64,000 nucleotides of DNA from Hepsetus odoe (lineage: Eukaryota; Chordata; Actinopteri; Characiformes; Hepsetidae): positions 2,936,289 through 3,000,288 of the forward strand of contig CM029387.1 of the NCBI GenBank assembly GCA_017165825.1. The letters are read 5' to 3'. Every line of letters begins with the position of its first letter. Position 1 is the first letter of the stretch. A program made the position numbers and the translations under genes. Under the pieces are notes generated by a model. The model was given only the letters and a program-made list of their open reading frames with translations. It had not been told where the DNA came from and did no database searches. Shown here in pieces: positions 11,645 to 23,124 of this stretch.

Positions 11645-12335
11645 ATGACCCGACTCAAAAGAGAACGTAACCTCGGTAACGTGAGCACCAAAATGTTTTT
11701 TCAGGGTCATATAAAAATGTTCCGTGTCCTATATTCTGCAGTAATATCCCAGAATGCATCATGACCGACCACATTTACATGGAAGAGGTACTGAGAGGAA
11801 CCGCGTGTGATGTTAAAGCTGTTAAAGCGAATGGAATTTAAGCAATAAAACACAATACAAAATGAAAGATGGTGCGTAGCCGCCCTTCAAGGACGTGCTA
11901 TAAAAATATCACATCATCCTGATGTGCTGCTGTCTGTCGTGGTTTAATGTCACTTCTGCTCTGCTATTTACGTTTTTTTTTCTCCAGATCTGATTAGCCT
12001 TTAATAGGGTAAACTGTTGCATATCTCAAATGAACAAATACATAAAAATGATTTAGATGTCTAAACTTTTGACATGCAGTGTAAAATGCCCAAGTGTCTG
12101 TTGACAGGTTTGTTTTCGTCCTCTGGAGGCGATAATCGTCAATTTATCTCCTAATTCTCAGCTCTCCCAGAGGGAACTCGCCACGTGTACAAAAGGAACA
12201 CACTCCCAGCTTCATCAGAGGATGTTCTCCTAATAGTGGCAAGTTCACTTACTGAAGAGAAATAAAACAACATGCCTTCCAGACATGGGACCAGTTTCAC
12301 TGTTAGAACAGAAGCACACTGTTTCCTCCACCGTT
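11645..12335. other. Unique non-coding stretch
   Basis: Repeat-free, no recognisable exon or RNA. Nothing specific seen. Confidence 0.35.
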
Positions 12336-12339
12336 CACA

Positions 12340-12510
12340 ACATTTAGCTGATGCTCTTATCCAGAGTGACTTACATTTCTTAAAGGCAGGGACGTCCCCT
12401 GGAGCAACATGGGGTTAAGGGTCCTGCTCAGGAACCCAGTGATGGTAGTGCTGGAGGTGGGATTCAAACCTGCAACCTCTTGGTCTGCAGGCGACCACCA
12501 GCACTCCAGC
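12340..12510 (-). mobile_element. SINE family B copy
   Basis: Antisense layout: LINE-like tail 'catttagctgatgctcttat' at the left, body 'ggggttaagggtcctgctca', then 'gtgggattcaaacctgcaac' (antisense B box) and 'gcgaccaccagcactcca' (antisense head). Read on the minus strand it is tRNA-like head, body, L2-type tail. Confidence 0.8.
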
Positions 12511-12552
12511 TGCTTTATAGCTGCTTTCACCAAGAACTGGTTTTGACTCTGG

Positions 12553-12592
12553 CACAACCCCACAACCCTACTCAGGATAAGCAGTTACAGGA
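12553..12592 (+). mobile_element. SINE family C 3' end fragment
   Basis: 'ctactcaggataagcagtta' plus 'caggaatgaatg' corresponds to the 3' terminus of family C, whose copies carry a tetranucleotide tail. It flows without a break into the ATGA array. Confidence 0.5.
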
Positions 12593-13075
12593 ATGAATGA
12601 ATGAATGAATGAGCAAATGAATGGATAAATCAATTAATTTAAAAATGATTGAATGACCAAACATATGAATGAATGGATGTCTGAAGGGATTAATGACCAA
12701 ATTAAAGGATAAATGAATGAATGAATGAATGAATGAATGAATGACCAAGCATATGAATGAATGAATTAAAGAATAAGTGAATGAATGACCAAACATATGA
12801 AAGAATAAATTAATATATGAATGAATGACTGAACATATGAATGAATGAATGACCAAACATATAAATGAATGTATGAATGACCAAACATATGAATGAATGA
12901 ATTAATAAATGCATCAATGAATGAATGACTGAATGACCAAACATATGAATGAATGAATGGCCAAACATATGAATGAATCAATGAATGAATGAATGACCAA
13001 ACATATGAATGAATGAATCAATGAATCAATGAATGACCAAACATATGAATAAAGGAATAAATGAATGAATGAATG
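12585..13075. repeat. (ATGA)n array with 'ccaaacat' interspersions
   Basis: ATGA tetranucleotides regularly interrupted by 'gaccaaacatatgaatgaat' units from 12650 to 13060, giving a semi-regular higher-order repeat. The His/Ser/Phe/Ile-rich minus-strand open frames here are spurious. Confidence 0.9.
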
Positions 13076-13079
13076 ATAC

Positions 13080-14060
13080 AGAAAATTGCATTTTTATAAA
13101 TCTTACTGGCCTATCCTGTTATGGGTGCTTTATAGAAATTAATTTTAAAATGATATTTTAAACCAAAAGGATCCAAGAAGAGAAAGAGCAGATCTGATCA
13201 CACTGAGCTGGTAGATGTTGAACAGACTCAGATGTTCTCCTGCAGTTCCCTTTTCTACTCCACCTTGTTTTCTTTAGTTCTTCTCGAGTCACGCTTTCAC
13301 TGCAGTAACGATGTTGTTCCTGGAGCCCAGATTTGGCTGTTGATCTTTACTCTTTCTGTTAATATCAGCACACCATACATCAAAACACGGACTGTCCAGA
13401 ACCTTCCAGCGGTGCTTAGTCAGGCTCAATAAAGTAAACCAGGCCAAATGGAGATGTTTGTGGGCCTTTATGAAGCCCCGCCAGGCTGTATGTCGGTGTT
13501 TTATAGATTATATCCTGAGATTAACGGGACCCGGTCCGTGTGGTGTAATCTCTCCATCGCGGTGCTGCTGTAGTGTATTAGCGAATACTGAAGCAGAGCG
13601 TTAAGATAATAACGCTCGTCAGCACAACAAAACCGAGTGCTGGGAGATGACACGCGGCGGGTAAATGGCGGCGGAAATGGCTTTGCAGCAATCTGGAAAC
13701 AGATAAATGGATTTAATCTCGTTCCAGAGGGCCTTCAGTGGGGAAATGGCCACTGACACCTGAGACCCCGCAGCGTGTCAAGCCTCAGACGAGGCTGAGT
13801 GGCCGGGACATATATCTCAATCTGAGAGAAGATTCCAACTGAAGGGCCCCGTGGAGCTTTGCTAGCCTCAGGACAGGATGGTATTAGCCATGATCCTGCA
13901 GGCGGACCACAGGGGGCATTGCGACCAAAAGGCAAAAAAATCCTGCCGATATGCCTAAACTCTGTCCAGGACACCCTGCTTTACACATTCTAGTGCTTTC
14001 AAACTCTAATCCAACGAATCAGATAATTAATTCCTTTAATGGGCTAGCTATGTTATACGG
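13080..14060. other. Unique sequence; 13440-13980 candidate conserved block
   Basis: Repeat-free. The block 13500-13700 ('attatatcctgagattaacg', 'gcgttaagataataacgctc') includes a small palindrome-like 'agcgtta..taacgct' (13599-13615). No gene signal. Candidate regulatory sequence by character only. Confidence 0.3.
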
Positions 14061-14066
14061 GCGCCG

Positions 14067-14450
14067 ATGAAACGACAGGTGGTGACAAGTGTCAGAGCTG
14101 AGTTGGCAGGGACGAGGACGAACAGGAACGAGTATATCAGAGGGACAGCTCAGATTGGACGGTTTGGAAACAAAGGGAGAGATGCGAGACTACCTTGGTT
14201 TGGACATGTCCAGAGGAGAGACGAGGAGTCTACCAGGCGAAGGATGTTGAGGATGGATCTGCCAGGCATGAGGAGAAGAGGAAAGACAACGAGAGAGGTG
14301 AGAGAGGACATGCATCGTTGTGGAAGAGGAAGATGCAGAGTACAGGAAGAACTGGAGACGGATGATCCGCTGTGTGGACCCTGAAATGGGAGCATTAATG
14401 TCAGTCCACTGACTGTAGAAGGTAGAGGTATGAGATCCCTTTTGCATTCA
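14067..14450 (+). pseudogene. Non-LTR retrotransposon 3' end (copy 1)
   Basis: An open stretch of 105 codons includes LPWFGHVQRRDEESTRRRML, then an RR(G)K..REVREDM segment, and ends near DDPLCGP. This is the typical C-terminus of a LINE polyprotein, with a basic 'GR..RRG' linker before an acidic end. Sister copies occur at 29.1, 38.0 and 48.7 kb. The 5' part with the reverse transcriptase is missing, so it is a 5'-truncated insertion. The clade is uncertain; RTE-like is a guess. Confidence 0.75.
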
Positions 14451-16755
14451 CTGATATAATAAACTATAGTTGGGCCATTGGTCCTGCAAGGAATCATGGG
14501 AGATTTGGTTGATCATGTTAGGTTACATTCAGTTAAACACAAGACCAAAAGCAATAAATCAGAAACCAAAGCCACTCTCAAGGTACTGAACCTCTGCTGA
14601 TCACACTACACCAATCAGGTCCTCATTTTCAGCACCTCGAGCACGTCCCGCAAGCAGAGCCAGTGATGTCATCCAGCAGCACAAAGCCCATTTCACGGGC
14701 CTGCAGCGTTTAAATGAGTGTGACAAAATGGAGTGAGCCATAATAGCCTGCTGGAGTATGAAACAAAATGAGTTCTCATTCAGACATAAGTGTGGACCAG
14801 CGTCTGAAAAGACCATAATTAATGAGCAGAGGCATAATTCATGCTGCCCTGTGTGATCAGAAGACTCGCGTGAAAAGGCAAACATCTACACCCTTCGGCC
14901 AAAAGGATGGAACCACGAGATGCGGAGGATGTTCCGCCTGGTTTTTCACTTCGCCGCAAATGAACAAATCACAGATCGGACAGAACGCTGTTTTAGAACT
15001 TTCTGCTTTCGTGACACACCTCAAATAATTCATACGTCATAGGTCTGGTTCCTCTCAAGGTTCTTCCATCAGTTCTTCCCAGTTCCCAGTCCCAGTTTCG
15101 CTCCATATTTTCTCAGATTCTTCTTCTGAGTCTTGCTTCCTTTCAAATTCAGTCATTTTGATAAATCTTCTATATTTTACATAGAAGATGGAATCAATGT
15201 GCAAATCTTGCACACATATTATATGCAAGTGAATCAGACCTTAACGAGCAACCAGGGTTGAATAACTGAAAGGAAACGGCCTCAGCAAGAGATTGTCAAT
15301 TAAAACGGAAAAGGATAATATTCCTTCGAGAAGTTATTCCGTTGTAAAGTGATGCAGACGATGGTGCTTGTTCTGAGTCCGCTGTGTGAGGATTAGGTGT
15401 CTGAAGAGCACGGTGAAGGTTATAAATGGAGAATTAAGGGTTGACCACGAAAGATCAGAAGAGACCTCAGAACAGACCTTCAACATAGAAAATGCGCAAC
15501 AAACAAAATGGGTGGAAGTCAAAAAACGGTGAAGAAAATTGAAATTTGGCTAAACTTTGACTCAAAACTTTTCCATGCTCCAACCACAAATGTGTTCTTT
15601 CATAGCAACTGTTGCTAGGCAGGACAAGTACCTCCAATGGAGGAATCTCCAGTTAATCCTCATGAAAATCTGTTATTAAATCTGTTATTAAACACTGGAA
15701 ACAGAATAAAAACCTAAAGTTTACTGAAAACAAAGGTCTTTCAGAAATCGTCCGTTTGCTTCCAAGTGTTTGAAATCACCAGTTGTTGAAATCAGCAGTT
15801 TCTTTTGCTAAGTAAATGGAAACCTGTGGAGTAGAGCTGCTCTAATCTCATGTTTCTTCAGCCTAGAAGACGTCCAGCAGCGCTCTTGGTTCATCACTTT
15901 CGGTAAGGCTGCTCTGGAAAGCCACGAAGATGTAATTGCTCTATTTCATGCAGCAAATGAAGCTGGCATGACAAATCATGTCTAAACATGGCCTCGGGAC
16001 CAAGCTGTGTTAATTCGTCAGACAGCGTGGCCTGCGGTGGCAACAGAGGCAAGAAAGCATGAACGGTTCCCGTCTCAGGTAGCGAGAGCATCTAAACCCA
16101 ACAGGTCGAGTCACACCGGGCCCATGAAAGAGCACCCGGCATTCCGACTGAGAGAAATGACTGAAATAACGATGGGGCAAAAATACAGATCGCGTCAAGT
16201 TCTCGTTCTCCGACGGTTCCTCAAACGCTGTCCGATGAAACACGATGAACCTAATGCCTCGCTCATTCATCACGTCTAATTGCGCTTCTTAGCCACCGTG
16301 ATTAATACAGAGTGCACTGGCTCATTAGAACAGCCAGGGTTTGACAGTTTAACAGTATGAGGTGAGGATCTGAACACAAACCATGAACGATGAAAAACCC
16401 ATTAGAAGCACTTTCCTGGGAAGATAAACATGAACCTTTTTCCATCTTTATGCTCTATAAGAGTCAGAGAGTCGCTGTTTTCCTTGCTGTAAAATGCCTA
16501 CGGCTGAATCAGACAATAAATAAAAATCTTTATATTAGTGAAAAATGGTCCCCTCCAAAAGTAATGGAACGATTCAGATCTGGGTGGTCAGAAGCTGTGT
16601 TCGATGTGGTTTAACGTATCTAGATTCCAGGCACTTCAACTGGAATTCTGATCTCATGATCATCTTTTGGTCTCAAACTCTCAAAAGCGAAGGGTCTCGC
16701 GTAATTTGGGAGCCAAAAATGCTGTCATTTTCAACTTTAACGTGAAATGAGAGGG
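14450..16755. other. Unique sequence; 14690-14900 candidate conserved element
   Basis: 2.3 kb without clear repeats. 14815-14826 reads ataattaatgag, a dense homeodomain-type core, next to 'gcataattcatgctgcc'. 15600-15900 and 16000-16300 are also repeat-free. Several 60-95 codon open frames overlap here on both strands without any recognisable domain, so I do not call genes. Confidence 0.35.
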
Positions 16756-16756
16756 A

Positions 16757-16962
16757 AGTGAAAGTGACTACGTGTCATTGTGAAACGCAGCACAACTCTG
16801 CTTTTCACCCACACACTGTGCAGCAGGGGGCAGCTATAGCGACACCTGGGTAGCAATGATGGGGACAGTACCTTCCTCAGGGCAGCTTACTGGTCTGGGA
16901 TTCAAACCCATGACCTTCTGATACTGGGGCCTTGTTCCAAAACACTAAGCCACTGCTGCCCT
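16757..16962 (-). mobile_element. SINE family A copy, nearly full length
   Basis: Starts with antisense tail 'aagtgaaagtgacta', continues 'gtcattgtgaaacgcagcac', 'cacacactgtgcagcagg', 'atgatggggacagtacctt' and ends with the antisense head 'cactaagccactgctgccc'. The core carries point changes relative to other copies. Confidence 0.85.
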
Positions 16963-17129
16963 ATTGTCTACAGTCCAATAGTGTAAAGTCTTCGAAACTG
17001 GATGTAACAACACAGATTGAAGATCACAATCCATTCGCCATCGGACGAGTCTGGACTTCTTACGTTCTACAGACTTCTGCATCAAAGCAAACTGTCCTAA
17101 CAAAGAGTAGTTGGGACTCGATGTCCCAT

Positions 17130-17486
17130 CCCTAAAGAACTGTGCACAGTTTTTGAAGGAACTCGGCTGGTAGGTCATTCCAAACATCTTGGAGAACTGA
17201 CCCCAGATCTTCTGTGGATGTAGCTTCCTCACATCCTTCTGTCTCTTCATGTGATCCAGACACACTGGATGATGTGGAGATCAGGGCTCTGTGGGGCCAC
17301 AAGAACTGATGCTGGTTTGAAGGTAAAAGGTAGAAACGCCAAATATTGATCTGATTTAGATTTTTCTTTTGTTCGATTGCTTTGCATTTTGTAAACTGAT
17401 AAAAATAAACAAACATTATTTATATTTCTGAAATCATTCTTTGTTTACAGCATTTTTTCACACCTGCCTAAAAGTGGAGGTGAAAA
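17130..17486 (-). mobile_element. Internally deleted Tc1/mariner element (cold copy)
   Basis: The minus strand encodes VLQDVWNDLPAEFLQKL (about 17150-17208), the typical C-terminal 'W..lp.e...kL' segment of a Tc1 transposase. It is joined to inverted-repeat sequence ('tctgaaatcattctttgttt' and 'acagcattttttcacacctg') that is shared with the MITE at 57.1 kb. The catalytic DDE core is absent. The left terminal repeat is not complete. It belongs to a family with ~80-bp or longer terminal repeats ending in 'aaaacttttgc'. Confidence 0.8.
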
Positions 17487-17789
17487 AAGTACTGTATATC
17501 AGATTTCAGATTTAATGTTTATCATCCATTGTGGACTCACTGTAGTTTATGTAACTGTTGGACACCTGACATGCCACAAACCAGCATGTGATGGTCAAAC
17601 ATCAGCTCACTCTGGTGTATTAAGTGATCAGAGAAAATACAAGTCTAAATTGTTGATAAACAGCAAGAAAATCTATAAAAACTCAGCAAATTCTACTTTA
17701 GATAATTTCATTATCACACTTAAAACACCCAACAATAAACCATTCAATCAATTTTTTGGATCTGTGGTATCTAGGCAGCAGATATTGGT

Positions 17790-17947
17790 AAAAGTGAAAG
17801 TGAAGTGAAAGTTACTAGCAGCAGGCAGTCATATATCCGGGAGCAGTGTTGGTCAATGGCACCTCAGGGTAACCTACTAGTCTGGGACTCGAACCCACAA
17901 CCCTACGGTTATGATGCTTGGTCCTTAAACAAAAGGCCACCAATGCT
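17790..17947 (-). mobile_element. SINE family A copy, degenerate
   Basis: Antisense tail 'gtgaaagtgaagtgaaagtt', then 'ggagcagtgttggtcaatgg' in place of the usual core and 'gggactcgaacccacaaccc' (antisense B box). A short deletion removes most of the 'ggtaccttgctcaag' core. Confidence 0.7.
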
Positions 17948-17949
17948 AT

Positions 17950-19190
17950 AAAAGAGCCTACCAATTGGTTAGATTTCCTGACAGTGACACTAGAATCATG
18001 TCTTGATTTCAACTGGATTGAGACTGGATTGAATTTTGAGAGGGAGAGCATCCCATCTGGGCGTTCTAGATACTTCACTGACTGAAAAAAATCAATGGTC
18101 TGAAGTGAAGGCCTATTGCTTATCATCACAGTAGCAACGTGCAATAGCTATAAACGAAAATGACAGTTTTCCACAAAAAACTGGACATGTCCACTGCTAG
18201 GACATACAAAAATCAAGGTTTTGACAAGGCCATCCCAGTTCAAGGCCAAAACCCTTTGGGGTTGAGATGGAAGAGTTCAAGAGAAAGGGCCTGGGACCCT
18301 GGAGGATCTGGAGGGACTGAGGGGGGGTGCTCTATATTCTTCAATCATAACCGAAAGGCTGACTGCTGTAAGGTTGAACAAATTGCAGGGTGCCAATAAT
18401 AATGACATGGGAACCTGTTTTGATGAGCCTTTCTATGTTCTTAAATGAGACAGTGAGCTGGAACGAGAACTGAGGGTTGCTTGATACAATGAAGGGTTAA
18501 AAGGGACCCCCAGCTGTAAGGATAAAGCAGACGGAGAAGATGGATGTCATTTTTTGTGTGCCGTTGATTGACTGGAGCTCCACGGCGTGTGTCGTGCCAG
18601 CACTTCGTTCCTGCTCAGGGTTCGTCCCTCTAAGATGTAATTGGCAGAGTGATTTCTGTCTGCTCTCACAATATGCGCATCTCCGCCCATGAAAGCCACC
18701 ATTGTTCTAGGACTAATCCCAAATCTCTGCAATATGACTCGGATCAAAACTCCATTCAGAAACACCTCGCTTTCTTGGCCCTGAAACCCGCTTCCTGTCT
18801 TGTCTCTCCTCCATACAGCGGTTATAAAACTGTCTCCTCGCTGCCAAAGTAAAGGATGGTCGAGGATGTGGCTGGGGCGGCAGGAATTCTCAAACACCCC
18901 GGGATCCTGAATGCGGCGCGATGGAGAGGAAGCTGGGAGCCAGATTTCATTTTACCCACACTGAATCAGGGGGATCTGCAAAATGCGTTTGGCTTCGAAG
19001 GAACTAAAAGACGTATGAAATGTCGTTGAAACGTCAACTCGATTAGTGATTAAAGCGATGAAGAAATCCAGATTTGAATCAGACATGATAATAAAGCCTC
19101 TACTGGTCTGGCTTCGGTTTCTCACCACCTTTTTGGAGCAGCATGCTGGGCTTGCTCACATCAGGCCGTTGTGGCTTTAAGCTAGGTTTA
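17950..19190. other. Unique sequence; 18540-18960 candidate conserved block
   Basis: No repeat recognised. The 18.54-18.96 kb part has balanced composition, 'gattgactggagctcc' and 'atgtaattggcagagtgatt' motifs, and overlapping open frames on both strands of 116 and 67 codons. None has a recognisable domain. Candidate non-coding conservation only. Confidence 0.3.
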
Positions 19191-19192
19191 AT

Positions 19193-19545
19193 GTGTCAGT
19201 ATTTGGAACGACCACCGCTATTCTTCAGCACAGCCTGAACTCTTTTAGACGGGCTTTCTTGTTGTTTTTTTATGTCGTCTACAGAAACAGTTCTCCAGGT
19301 TTCTTGAAGGACATTCCCAAAGCTCTTCTTTGGGCTGCCTTCTGTTTTCCGTTCTCTGTGGAGATGATCTCACACTGCTTCTGAAGCTGCTCAGACACAG
19401 GGACTGCACTGAAAATGAGAGACAAAAACTTTGTCCTACAGGAAGATCTGGAGAACCGTTCCTCAACAATGCATTAAACATACAAGAAAGTCTGAATCTC
19501 TGGAAGCAAAATATGAAGACATTTTTGGCCTGTTAGCGTCATGAG
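19193..19545 (-). mobile_element. Tc1-like element remnant carrying one 69-bp unit ancestor
   Basis: On the minus strand the transposase C-terminus can be read in pieces: VLQETWRTV, then RVQAVLKNSGGRSKY and a stop at 19196-19198, which matches the general Tc1 ending 'LQ..W..v...rv.av...GG.tkY'. Upstream on that strand lies one copy of the segment that is tandemly repeated as a 69-bp unit near 0.5, 27.2 and 36.5 kb. Frames are shifted relative to each other, and the DDE core is missing. The element is dead. Confidence 0.75.
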
Positions 19546-19722
19546 CCTCATTCTGAAGCAGCAAACTCCAGAAAGTAAATATGTCTTGGCTGATTAACTA
19601 CATTACACTCCGTCCTCTGTTCTGTAAAGTCCTCTCTCTGGAATTTGTCACTAACATCATCCAGAAGACAGATTTTAGGTTTTAAAAATGTGCAAGTAGA
19701 TAAGTTGTGCATTTGAATTTCT

Positions 19723-19991
19723 ATTGAATGCCTTCGTCAGACTCCATTGTGTAATAAATTAGACGATGTCTTACAGCGGCAGGACGCTTGCTGATTAATG
19801 GTGGACATCACTGAATTCCACCGTCCTCTTTAAATATGACTTACGTTATGGGCCAAGGAGCACCGCTGACCTTTAACCTCTTAATCCTCTGACCTTTAAA
19901 CAGTTCCTGCAGAATTGCTGGATTTCCCTTCTGCCTTGTGTTGCAGTGTCTGGACAGAGGGGTCTACTGTGCCTTTGTTGGGACCTTTACT
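19723..19991. repeat. Local duplicate block, copy 1
   Basis: From 'attgaatgccttcgtcagac' to 'ttgttgggacctttact'. It matches 20647-20947 over its whole length with few substitutions but lacks about 40 bp present in copy 2 (after 'gacatcactg'). The block looks unlike the transposons in this window and may be a duplicated conserved non-coding element. Confidence 0.9.
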
Positions 19992-20274
19992 CCGTCCAGT
20001 GTGTCCATTCACACATTGCGAACACACGTCTTTATTCAGTGAATAAATGAAGGCCATAAATCTGGAATGAAAGTGTTTCAAAATCATGTGAATACAGTAA
20101 TAGAGGAGTTTAGTACATTAACCTAAATATGATCAACGACATAAAAACCTGTGCATTATATCGTTGTGTTATATGATTACATATAAATGAAAATATATTA
20201 TATTTTTCCAAATAATTAGCCACCAAAAATTAATTTACAATAATAAACAAATATTAATCTGTAATGTATATAAC

Positions 20275-20316
20275 AATAATAATAATAATAATAATGACCA
20301 ATTAACTACCATTATC

Positions 20317-20365
<49 letters not shown>

Positions 20366-20423
20366 TTACACCAGACACTTCTGGCAGATGGACCAAAATG
20401 GTTATATATATATATATATATTT

Positions 20424-20458
<35 letters not shown>

Positions 20459-20460
20459 TT
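20275..20460. repeat. (AAT)n, (AT)n, (ATT)n microsatellite cluster
   Basis: AAT repeats at 20275-20296 and 20321-20363, AT repeats at 20404-20421, then ATT repeats at about 20426-20465. The AAT and ATT parts are complementary, so a transcript could fold into a hairpin. Confidence 0.95.
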
Positions 20461-20646
20461 TATTATCCAGCCAAACCAGTCTTGTCTGCTCGTGTTTCCT
20501 CCTCTCTTTTACATAAACTACAGTAAGATGGCCAGTGTATTGTTTCCTTCTTTGTTAGAGTCATTGTGCGATTGTCAGCTTGAATTATCCTCGTTTCAGT
20601 ACATTGTAAAGGCGTGTCCAATCTTTATTGCATTCGGCTCTTGAGA

Positions 20647-20947
20647 ATTGAATGCCTTCGTCAGGCTCCATTGTGTAATAAATTAGACAATGTCTTACGG
20701 CAGCAGGACGCTTGCTGATTAATGGGGGACGTCACTGCGTAAACGCTGAGGTTACATTCCTGCGTCATTAATGTGAATTCCACCGTCCTCTTAAAATATG
20801 ACTTACGTTATGGGCCAAGGAGCACCGCCTGACCTTTAACCTCTTTTGCAGCAAACGGTTCCTGCAGAAGTGCTGGATTTCCCCGCTGTCTTGTGTTGCG
20901 GTGTCTGGACAGAGGGGTCTACTGTGTCTTTTGTTGGGACCTTTACT
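20647..20947. repeat. Local duplicate block, copy 2
   Basis: Second copy of 19723-19991. It includes the extra segment 'cgtaaacgctgaggttacat' plus 'tcctgcgtcattaatgtgaa', probably the ancestral state because it carries ordinary sequence and no repeat signature. The offset between the copies is 924 bp at the start and about 956 bp at the end. Confidence 0.9.
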
Positions 20948-21089
20948 TCAACACGTGCATCTACTAAAACTGAAAGTGTGTTATGAACACACTGTTTCCA
21001 CATACAGTGTATAATGGGCCCAAAGTCTTGGATGTTAATACGATCGAAATATAATGTAATGCAGTTCTGTAAACGTTTGGAAATGCAAT

Positions 21090-21298
21090 TACATTTACAT
21101 TTATGGCATTTAGCAGACGCTCTTATCCAGAGCGACTTCCATGTCCTGATTACAGGGACAGTCCCCCTGGAGACACTCAGGGTTAAGGGTCTTGCTCAGG
21201 GACCCAATGGTGGTAGTGCTAGAGGTGGGATTTGAACCTGGAACCCCTTGAGCCATAGATCCATACGTAAGGAAACTACCACTAGACCACTACCACCC
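21090..21298 (-). mobile_element. SINE family B copy, nearly full length
   Basis: Best B copy in the window. Left: LINE-like tail 'catttagcagacgctcttat' and 'ccagagcgactt'. Middle: 'acagggacagtccccctgga' and 'ggttaagggtcttgctcagg'. Right: 'gtgggatttgaacctggaac' (antisense B box) and 'accactagaccactaccacc' (antisense A box). It reads head to tail on the minus strand. Confidence 0.85.
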
Positions 21299-21404
21299 AC
21301 ACATCATAGTAAATAGTAAATATGAAATAGGATGAACTATGCAAAATTTTTTTACTATTTGTAAAAAAATAAAAAAATAAAAAATAAATGTTGTTCTAAT
21401 ATTT

Positions 21405-21406
21405 GA

Positions 21407-21451
<45 letters not shown>

Positions 21452-21549
21452 GAATATTATTATTGCTATAATAATAATAATGACAACAACAACAACAACA
21501 ATAATAATTCTTATTGTTGTTATTATTATTATTATTGTTGCTGTTATTA

Positions 21550-21595
<46 letters not shown>

Positions 21596-21598
21596 AAA
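21405..21598. repeat. (AAT)n / (AAC)n / (ATT)n compound microsatellite
   Basis: AAT units at 21409-21443, AAC units at 21484-21500, ATT units at about 21516-21593. The two ends are complementary. Poly-Asn, poly-Ile and poly-Tyr open frames are artefacts. Confidence 0.95.
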
Positions 21599-21599
21599 C

Positions 21600-22545
21600 A
21601 TTAGACCTAATTATATAATATTTAACAACCGAAACAGAACACTGTCCAATCATGCTTTAAAAGCTCCTCATAGTGTGAGATGAACATGGACTATGATGGA
21701 CGCTTTAATGTCCGTGAAGGTGGGACTCACTTCGCGAAGCAGGCCTGGTGAGGAGGCGCCCGATTAGGCCCTCAGCTGTAAACAGGCTTGCGGTGCAGCG
21801 TGAGATTAAGGTGTGTGTTTCCTCTATTCTGACTGTGCACTGCAGGACAGGCATGTACACACAGCTGGGAAAGAATGGAGAGAAGAAAAAAATAAAAACA
21901 GGCCTCAGGAATAAACATGAAAGATGAAAGCTGTGTATAATTTGACCACTGCAATACTTTAATAAATCAAATATCGCCTTTTTTGCAGCTTACTCACATG
22001 CACAAAGGGACTCGACACTCCCACAATAAATTAGGTGAACAAAACTAGGTGCCAGGCTATGGTAATTGGCTTTTCTGTCCGTTGTTACACTTTTCCCTAT
22101 CCGGAGAGTTGTTATTCCAATCATAAAACACAATGACTGCACATAATGATATTGTCAGGGCGGAGGGACGGAGCCATTTGAATAAATTTGAGGAAGATTT
22201 AGCAGCGCTGCCTTCCCTGCCATAACCCCCACCTTCCCTCATAGCTTTATTAAACACACTGGCCACATTCACAACCCTTTTCCACCAGCTAGTGCAACTT
22301 TTTAACGGGAAAATCCTCAGAAATATCATGAGTGAACGCAAGTCCAATCCAATCATCCAATCAGATGGATGCATGTGGGACAATTTCAATCAACCAGTTC
22401 AACAGATTTCTGAGGAGCGGCAAAAAGAGCCATGTTACAGTGATCTTATCACGGGAAATGTGACATACTTGATTAGGACACTTGGCTGAAGAGCTTTTTC
22501 ACTTTTCTGCAAGAGCTCAGAATATTCAAATACTCTTTCGCAATT
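21600..22545. other. Unique sequence; 21960-22480 candidate conserved block
   Basis: Repeat-free, AT-leaning, e.g. 'tcaaatatcgccttttttgc' and 'gacatacttgattaggacac'. No exon or RNA seen. Candidate regulatory sequence by character only. Confidence 0.3.
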
Positions 22546-22550
22546 ATCCA

Positions 22551-22868
22551 CTCGCTCAGTCATTTTCTGAGCCGCTTGTCCTAATTAGGATTGCGTGTGG
22601 CGCTGGAGCCTTCCCAGCTCTCGCAGGGCGAAAGGCGGGGACACCCTGGAGAGGCCACCAGTCCATCGCAGGGCAGACACACTCACACCTGGGGGACAAT
22701 TTTACTGGATCTCCAGTCCACCTGACGTGCAGGTCTTTGGGCAGTGGGAGGAAACTGTAGCTCCTGGAGGAAACACCCACAGACACGGGGAGAACAAAGC
22801 CCACACAGGAAGGACCCGGACCGTCCTGCCTAGGATTCGAAACCCTTCTCGCTGTGGGGCAACATGGC
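22551..22868 (-). mobile_element. SINE family C copy, nearly full length
   Basis: Antisense layout: 'cattttctgagccgcttgtc', 'ctggagccttcccagctctc', 'gggcgaaaggcggggacacc', 'ccagtccatcgcagggcaga', 'cacagacacggggagaacaa' and 'cacacaggaaggacccggac'. This is the most complete C copy and defines the family for this window. Confidence 0.85.
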
Positions 22869-22875
22869 CCCCCAT

Positions 22876-23063
22876 CATTTGTGGCATTTATCAGACGCTC
22901 TTATCCAGAGCGACTTCCATGTCCTAATTACAGGGACAGTCCCCCTGGAGACACTCAGGGTTAAGGGTCTTGCTCAGGGACCCAGTTGTGGTAGTGCTGG
23001 AGGTGGGATTCAAACCTGGGACCTCTGGAGTACCCTACCCTACCACTAGACCACCGCCCCCCA
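22876..23063 (-). mobile_element. SINE family B copy abutting SINE C
   Basis: 'catttatcagacgctcttat' (tail), 'acagggacagtccccctgga', 'gtgggattcaaacctgggac' and 'cactagaccaccgcccccca' follow each other in family B order. It begins fewer than 10 bp after the C copy, so one inserted at the end of the other. Confidence 0.85.
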
Positions 23064-23124
23064 CCCACTCATCCCATATAATTAACTGGGATTTTAAGTA
23101 TTTTCAGTATAATTTTAAATATTT

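Noticed and set aside
12572..12981. His/Ser/Phe/Ile-rich frames in the ATGA array
   Set aside because: Tetranucleotide array produces a 4-residue periodic peptide; not a gene.
15030..15180. Possible dispersed repeat ('ggtctggttcctctcaaggt')
   Set aside because: Resembles a phrase common in fish repeats, but no second copy was found in this window and the boundaries could not be set.
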